Below, piece after piece: positions 58,201 through 64,000 of a stretch of DNA of 64,000 nt. Both the position numbers and the translations under genes were made by a program. Under the pieces are notes generated by a model. It did no database searches and had not been told where the DNA came from. It saw nothing but the letters and a program-made list of their open reading frames with translations. This DNA is from Bathelium albidoporum (lineage: Eukaryota; Ascomycota; Dothideomycetes; Trypetheliales; Trypetheliaceae), in assembly GCA_021031095.1 (NCBI GenBank), contig JAGFVP010000006.1:186001-250000 (forward strand). Reading direction: 5' to 3'. Within the stretch, counting starts at the first letter, position 1. Every line of letters begins with the position of its first letter.

Positions 58201-59662
58201 CACCGCCAATTTCTTGGCGTGAGATCGCATGGGCATATCACAGCGATAGCCAGGATATTTTAGTCGATCTAGTCAACAGACACTTCAACTCACGAATGCT
58301 TTGGAGGCATGCAAAGGAAAGCGGCATGTTCATGTGGATGTCCGACGTCAACGCCATTGTAAGCTATTCATGAATTCCTCTTGTTCGAAAATGATGTTGT
58401 TTCATCCATTAACATTACGCAGCGCACACAATTCGAAGTCATTGCTCGTAACGAGTATACCAAGACGAATGAAAAGAATCCGGTGGACTGCAGTTTATAC
58501 TACCTTGCACTTCGGAAGAAAGCTGTTCTTGTTGGTTTATGGCGAATGGCAACTTGGAGCAGAGAACAGAGTGCGACTCAAAAACTGCTTGCCAATAACT
58601 TCCAAGACCAGCGATGGAAAACTGCTGCCCAAAAAAATGCCTATGCATTGATGGGCAAGCGTAGATTCGGTAAGTCGGATATATTGTACGTTGTACATAG
58701 CTTGCGACTCACTGATTTACAGAATATGCTGCTGCTTTCTTTCTTCTATCCGACAGCTTGAAGGATGCTGTCAACGTCATTGCCAATCAGATGCAAGATT
58801 TGCAGCTCGCTATTGCAGTGGCTCGTGTTTACGAAGGGGATAATGGCCCTGTACTGCAAACCTTCCTTGAGGACAAAGTCCTACCACTAGCTGCGGAGCA
58901 AGGAAATCGATGGCAAGCTACTTGGGCATTCTGGATGCTGCAGCAGCGGGACAGGGCTGTTCGGTCCCTTGTGGTAAGTAAATGCATCAACGCCCAATAA
59001 GCGCATAATTTTCACTGACATTCACGTGTCAGTCTCCAATCCACACCCTCCTCTCCCCACCTACCTCTCCAGTCGGTAGCCTCCACGCCAAATCCTTCCT
59101 CACTGACGACCCCGCCCTCGTCGTCCTCTACAAACAGCTCCGAGAAAAGTCCCTCCAAACCCTCAAAGGCGCTGCCATGATCCCACCTCGAGAGGAATGG
59201 GACTTCGTCACCCACACCGCCCGCCTCTACGGTCGTATGGGCTGCGACCTGCTCGCCCTCGACCTCGTTCGCAACTGGGAGTTCCTCCCTCCCCCTTCTG
59301 CTCCTACTGCCGCGCCAGCTCCGTCAGACTCGCTGTCTTCGCTGCCTCTGTCTCCAGCTTCGCCATTGGATGGGACAATAAGGATGATGGGTCCGTCGTC
59401 GCCGGTGCGCTCGCGTGCGCCACCGTCGGCGCTGAATGGGTTTGATCTGAAAGATATTGATCCGAGGAAGATGCTCCGTCGCCGCAGCTCGCTTGTGGTG
59501 GCGGACTTGCCATCGCCGATTCGCACTGGCTTTACAAATGGGGAACAGAGCTCAAGTAATAGGACAGATAAGGGAGAGGAGCAAACACAGTCGAAGGGGC
59601 CACCATCGAAGACGTTTCAGGAGCCAGATGCGAATAGTCTGCTTGATTCGTTTGGCTTTTGA
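55203..59662 (+). CDS. RAV1: RAVE complex subunit Rav1 (V-ATPase assembly, DmX-like)
   Basis: Seven exons: 55203-55283, 55342-55530, 55582-57864, 57912-58358, 58423-58669, 58723-58973 and 59033-59662; 1375 residues. The first exon (MRAVLPGKPAAKLQAISTA) leads into WD40-type propellers: VKIAQFSYDASLIASTGFHDRLVKIWRR and HVLFTICADNKVRVWAAIDP are typical blades. The Rav1p C-terminal domain follows from about residue 700 (HDMFTVVSRLNGPLPVYHPQFVSQSLLAGKM, then LVDLVNRHFNSRMLWRHAKESGMFMW and LYYLALRKKAVLVGLWR). The tail is Ser/Pro-rich. Rav1 with Skp1 and Rav2 brings V1 and V0 sectors of the vacuolar ATPase together after glucose return. Exon 4 uses the acceptor at 57911 rather than a nearer AG at about 57952, because only the former keeps the frame. 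Confidence 0.93.
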
Positions 59663-60083
59663 AATCTTGCGAGAAGGGGTGACTGAAATGTAACCGCTGT
59701 ACGCCATTGACCACGGCCGATGGATGGCAAATCCGTACTTTTGAGGATAATATAGTTTCGAGTAGAGTTTTTGTTAATTATGATCCATTTAATTGTCCTC
59801 ATGCGATTAATCGTCGTCGAAAGTAATTCCTTCAGTCTCTGTATTGCTCTTGAATGCCATCGAAAGGTTAGAGAATGGACGTAACCTACGCTTGGCCATG
59901 ATTGAAAAAGGATTTTACCTCTAATCCGGTCTTGCTTCACGACGTCTCCTATTGGTAAATCGATTCCCCGAGCTGAGGTCGGAGTTCCGACATCATCAAT
60001 TCACGTTTGCCCCACCATCAGCATCAAAACATCCCACCTGCAGCTGAAACCACCCACATAAATACGATCGCGACCTTTCCAAG
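59663..60083. promoter_or_regulatory. Upstream region of adenosine kinase
   Basis: About 420 bases, AT-rich on the left (RAV1 3' flank) and becoming C-rich just before the adenosine kinase ATG. No gene is supported. Confidence 0.4.
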
Positions 60084-61405
60084 ATGGCTTCTGGAGGTCA
60101 ATACGAGCTTCTCTGCTTGGAGAACCCATTGTTGGATATTCAAGCCAAAGGGTACGTCCTTGCGCGTCCTTCATCGCAATTCGCCATGAGCTGATCACTA
60201 GGGAATTTTCGTCCTCGTGCGCAGAGATGAAGCCCTGCTCCAGAAATACGGCCTCAAGGCCAACGACGCCATCCTCGCCGAGGAAAAACACTTGGGCATC
60301 TACGAAGACCTGCTCTCCCGCGACGCGAAGCTCATCGCCGGCGGCGCAGCGCAGAATACCGCTCGCGGCGCACAGGTACGATGCATACCACCACCTACCT
60401 CTGCTTGTCCGACATTACCGATTACGCGCGAGCACTTTGACTAACCGCAAGATGGTTTTCCCTGTGTGCAGTATATTCTCCGTCCCAACTCCGTCGTCTA
60501 CGTCGGCTGCGTCGGCCGCGACAAGTCCGCCGAGACGCTCGAGTCTGCCGCGCGCGCGGTCGGGCTGAAGGTCGCGTACCGCTACGACGACACGCAACCG
60601 ACGGGGCGATGCGGCGTCGTCATCACGGGCCACGACCGCAGCATGTGCACGGATCTGGCGGCGGCGAACTGTTACAAGGTGGAGCACCTAAAGAGCGCGG
60701 AGGTGTGGCCGCTGGTAGAAGCTGCGCAGGTGTACTACGTCGGTGGATTTCACTTGACGGTGTGCCCAGAGGCGATTTTGGCGTTGGCGGAGGAGGCGGC
60801 GGCGAAGAACAAGGTGGGTTTTTTGCCTTGATAGAATCGCAAGCAAGAACTCGGACAGTCGGGCAGCTGAAGGGGGTGCGGTGCTGACGTGTGTGCGCGC
60901 GTTTGGCCACGAACAGATTTTCATGCTTTCCCTCTCCGCGCCCTTTATTCCCGAATTCTTCAAAGATCCCCTCGATCAAACGGCGCCATACTGGGACTAC
61001 GTCGTCGGTAACGAAACGGAAGCACTGACGTATGCCAAATCGCATGGACTATCGACTACGTCGATACCTGAGATTGCGTCTCATCTGGCGTCATTGCCTA
61101 AGAAGAACACGCAGCGTCCCAGAACGGCAATTGTAACGCAAGGAACAGATCCGACGATTGTCGCCGTACCGGATGCTGCAGGAGGAAAGCCCATAATCAA
61201 GGAGTTCCCTGTGCACGCCATTTCCAAGGCCGAGATCACGGACACGAATGGAGCTGGTGACGCGTTTGCAGGTGGATTTTTAGCGGGCATCGTCCAAGGA
61301 AAGTCTTTAGAGACGTCTGTGGACATGGGGCATTGGCTCGCGAGTCTCAGTATACGAGAGCTTGGGCCGTCATATCCGTTTCCTAAGAAGACGTATGGTG
61401 CGTAA
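60084..61405 (+). CDS. ADO1: Adenosine kinase
   Basis: Four exons: 60084-60151, 60225-60375, 60472-60813 and 60917-61405; 349 residues, the usual size. PfkB/ribokinase-family marks: ENPLLDI near residue 14 (substrate site), GGAAQNTARGAQ near 65 (the GG-x-x-N-xA hinge), YVGCVGRD, TGRCGVVITG, and the catalytic DTNGAGDAFAGGFLAG near residue 298 with the base Asp and anion hole. It phosphorylates adenosine to AMP, supporting purine salvage and removing the adenosine made in the S-adenosylmethionine cycle. The first intron splits Gly after AK. The gene ends convergently, 134 bases from the EST1-like gene. Intact. Confidence 0.96.
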
Positions 61406-61539
61406 AGTGTGAGTGGAGACGAGTAATGACCCGGCATGACCTCACCGACCTGCCCTCGGGCCAAAAGTTTGTAGAATATAAAGCATATTGTTAATATTCA
61501 ACATATTTAAATATATTGTTTGAAACAATGTATTGGGTA

Positions 61540-63063
61540 TCACAAATCGAGTGGATCCTTGAAAAGGAATGTGGTGCCATCCACATGAAGCGGTGTGTCC
61601 TCATCGAGAGCAAGATCAAGCCCATAGATCAGAAGATCTCGTATACATACAAGCGCATCAATATCTGGAGTGAGTCTTTCGCAACTTCTTGGTTTATACC
61701 GCCCCCCAGTTTTCCAAATCCTCTCCGTTTTCTGACACACAAGTGGCCTGAATCCAAAGGTCTCTTCGTCTTGTTGAAGCAAAGTATCGGTTGTCGGTAG
61801 TTGTTGCGCCGGAAAACGATCTGCCAGTATCGTCAGGACTTTGGCGTATGATCTCCAAGCTCTCCTTTTCTCGAGTTCATCTAGGTTTTTAGAGAGTGAA
61901 TTGCAACTCTTCAGCATCCAAATGCCATAGATCCGAACAGGCCCAAGCAAGCGTTTGGCACGCTCGGGCAGCATCTCTGCCAATCGAACATGGCTTTTTA
62001 GACAATCAGGCTGCTCGTTCACGTTCTTCATTTCGGAAGCAAAGGCTTCAAACAAGGCAGAGCTAAAGCGGAGATTGAGTTTTCGAAAGAGTAGGCTGGA
62101 TTGTTCTGCCGCGATATTCATAATTACCATTTGGCAAATGATAGTACCAAACGCTTCTGTTTGCTCGTCATCTACGAAGGCAGATCGAAAGAACTCCAAA
62201 AATTCGTCTTCCAGGGCCATGGCGGGCCCTCGGAGGTTTTTGCCCGGGAAACAGGCGCAGTGAACATGTAGGAATGTCACAATAAACAGTGCCAATTTGC
62301 TGGAGTCTTGGTGTTGTAAGACCTGAGCGTCGAGATTATCGCTTTTTGCCTCTGCGGATATCTTCTCCATCTCCCTTTGGAGGTTGCTGACCGCTGGAGA
62401 ATCACGATTCTGCCTCACATGGCAGCGATAGAGATGATACAATGTGTTGAAATGATCCTCTTCGGCAATGAATGTCAATGCGAGCTGGTTGTGATGTACA
62501 TGTAGCTCTGGATGAACAGATGCTGCCAAGTAATAGTAACTACGAGCAGGTTTCCAATTTGTGGACGTTCCAGGTAGAAGTTGCTCTCTCCAACGCGATA
62601 GGTCACCAAGCGAGATCAGTGCATCGTAACATGAACAGAGGGCGATCTCTCTGAGCTCTTCCGAGGCGTGGTCATTGTTTGTTGCAAGGCCAAGTTCTTT
62701 CAGTCCATAGCGATCAGTTAATGAGCGAACATGATCTCGATAGTAAGCTTGGCTCGATTTGATGAACGCCAGAAAATTTCTAGACAGATTTGGATTTTGC
62801 GTAGGCTCTTGCCTTTTGAAGGCCTCCCGAAAGGACGCATTGAGTGCAACATGCAACATCCATAGCTTGGTTTCAAGTTTCTCGAGTTTCGTAGCTAGGA
62901 GATGTGTGAATAATGTATCTTGTACAGCTTGACGAGTATTTTTGAGTGAAGTGGCAAGATCTAAAAGTTCTGCTGTAGTGTCCAAAAGCTTATTGTAATT
63001 GTCAATTGCTTTCAACGCATCCTGGATCAATTCTTCCTGGCCATCGATATGCTGCCCCATCAC
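61540..63063 (-). CDS. EST1/SMG7-like protein with 14-3-3-like TPR domain
   Basis: Single-exon gene, 507 residues. The central part (about 90-260) reads like the helical 14-3-3/TPR unit of Est1, Ebs1 and SMG5-7: CSCYDALISLGDLSRWREQLLPG, then NWKPARSYYYLAASVHPELHVHHNQLALTFIAEEDHFNTLYHLYRCHV, which matches the conserved two-helix NQLA block. Family members bind telomerase RNA or phospho-Upf1 and act in telomere upkeep or nonsense-mediated decay. No C-terminal PIN nuclease is present, so it resembles Est1/SMG7 rather than SMG6. The shortness, compared with about 700-1000 residues for typical family members, and the absence of introns suggest a divergent paralogue. The start at 63063 faces the ZNF511-like gene across 220 bases. 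Confidence 0.7.
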   Translation of the reverse strand: MMGQHIDGQEELIQDALKAIDNYNKLLDTTAELLDLATSLKNTRQAVQDTLFTHLLATKLEKLETKLWMLHVALNASFREAFKRQEPTQNPNLSRNFLAFIKSSQAYYRDHVRSLTDRYGLKELGLATNNDHASEELREIALCSCYDALISLGDLSRWREQLLPGTSTNWKPARSYYYLAASVHPELHVHHNQLALTFIAEEDHFNTLYHLYRCHVRQNRDSPAVSNLQREMEKISAEAKSDNLDAQVLQHQDSSKLALFIVTFLHVHCACFPGKNLRGPAMALEDEFLEFFRSAFVDDEQTEAFGTIICQMVIMNIAAEQSSLLFRKLNLRFSSALFEAFASEMKNVNEQPDCLKSHVRLAEMLPERAKRLLGPVRIYGIWMLKSCNSLSKNLDELEKRRAWRSYAKVLTILADRFPAQQLPTTDTLLQQDEETFGFRPLVCQKTERIWKTGGRYKPRSCERLTPDIDALVCIRDLLIYGLDLALDEDTPLHVDGTTFLFKDPLDL

Positions 63064-63283
63064 AAAGCGATACCGAACCGGCGACTTATCTCATAGTCAA
63101 CCTCTAAAATTGCCGTGGACAGTTCTGACGTCTGTGTAAAGGACTTAATGATGGTCAACGTCGCAAAACCGGTAGCATTGACTGGGAAATTTTGCGAAGG
63201 TGTGTGCATATATGGGCGCGATACTATTCCTCGTTCTTCGTGAGGTATTCTTGTTGATTTGTACATTGTTGAGTTCTTCTACA

Positions 63284-64000
63284 ATGAAAGCTAAAGTAAA
63301 CATCGGCTACTACCGAGATACCTCCCCGACTTCTTCCCCCAAACCATCATTGGCCTACATGCCTCAAAAGCGGTCGAGATCAGTGTCAACGGACTCTGCA
63401 GGCGCCTCTGATGCTGATACTCCGAGATCAGACTCCCAGGATCCTGATGGAGTGCCAGTCAAATACGTGCAATTAGACGACAAGCCTTCCGCTACTAAGC
63501 ATGCGGATTCGATAGTTTGCCAACTGCCGCCTCACGATCATCTTCACCTTTCTTCCATTGGCGATTTCGAAACACACTACCAGAAAGAACATGTCCACCG
63601 ATGTATCGAATGTCATAAGAACCTTCCTTCCGATCACTTTCTAGGTCTACACATCTCAGAGAACCACGATCCGCTGAACGAGATACGCAGAGAAAGAGGC
63701 GAAAAGACGGTATGCATCGATGGACATGGTGTGAACTAAAGATATGGGGAATAACTCGCTCCTAGTATAGCTGCTTTGTGGAAGACTGTGAGCGTGTTTG
63801 CTCAACACCGTTCAAAAGGCGGCTCCATCTCATCGATAAGCATCATTTCCCTCGTGTAGGACCTGCGTTACATCCTAGGTACACAAATCCTACAGCAACT
63901 GATGCGACTCCAGAACTATGACTTCTTCATCGTCAATGATGGCATTGACAATCGTACTACGATGCTCCGGTTGGAGCCCAAATCGAAGTCGCCAACTGTG
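63284..64000 (+). CDS. ZNF511-like C2H2 zinc finger protein (3' end outside window)
   Basis: Exons 63284-63709 and 63766-63855, then a third from 63914 that runs past the right edge. A Ser/Pro-rich N-terminus is followed by a finger CIECHKNLPSDHFLGLHISENH, and after intron 1 a second finger CFVEDCERVCSTPFKRRLHLIDKHHFPR. The spacing and the string of H-D-P-L-N-E-I-R-R-E between fingers match the eukaryotic ZNF511 family, thought to be nuclear; function is poorly known. The third exon begins NYDFFIVNDGIDNR in phase, the usual FPRNYDFF continuation. The protein is partial here. The short gap to the EST1-like gene suggests a bidirectional promoter. Confidence 0.8.

Noticed and set aside
1..64000. 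CRISPR arrays, insertion sequences or complete retroelements
   Set aside because: No regularly spaced repeats, terminal repeats, reverse transcriptase or transposase motifs were found; the genome is eukaryotic.

Overview
The window is nuclear DNA of a filamentous ascomycete (Pezizomycotina). The evidence is short GT-AG introns of about 40-130 nt, fungus-specific families (HET domain, Zn2Cys6 factor with fungal middle domain, Rds1-like ferritin fold, HR-PKS, STAND/NACHT receptor with ankyrin end, DUF1772) and Pezizomycotina-like versions of Sfi1, Uso1, Rat1 and Rav1. Class or genus cannot be fixed by eye. Exon maps below come from reading splice sites and checking phase; where exons are listed, their total is a multiple of three.

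Left part (1-16.9 kb, accessory): an intact HET-domain gene (868-2514); a decayed alpha/beta-hydrolase relic (about 2519-2960, minus); a four-exon ferritin-like gene (3958-5077); and a highly reducing polyketide synthase locus (5382-13465, minus). That locus keeps the order KS-AT-DH-(pseudo-MT)-ER-KR-ACP but carries many independent breaks, including a perfect 17-bp tandem duplication in the KS, and is called a pseudogene. An intact CoA-dependent acyltransferase (15579-16910) diverges from it.

Core block 1 (17.3-25.1 kb): cytoplasmic isoleucyl-tRNA synthetase (ILS1) and the centrin-binding spindle-pole protein SFI1.

Tailoring-type block (25.4-40.8 kb): SDR dehydrogenase, DUF1772 membrane protein, secreted BBE-like FAD oxidase, cytochrome P450, 14-TM-type MFS exporter and a Zn2Cys6 factor. 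This resembles a secondary-metabolite cluster, but no backbone synthase lies in the block. All six genes look intact after splicing.

Core block 2 (41.6-49.0 kb): USO1/p115 (minus) and RAT1/XRN2 (plus), transcribed divergently from a shared 570-bp interval.

NLR locus (50.5-53.4 kb): a STAND/NACHT receptor-like gene with a Walker A Lys-to-Glu change and two frame breaks, called a pseudogene.

Core block 3 (55.2-64.0 kb): RAV1 (V-ATPase assembly), adenosine kinase, an EST1/SMG7-like protein, and a ZNF511-like C2H2 protein running off the right edge.

The main message is contrast: compact intact housekeeping genes alternate with accessory islands where two large genes (PKS and NLR) are decaying next to intact small neighbours. 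I found no convincing tRNA, rRNA, CRISPR array or intact transposon.
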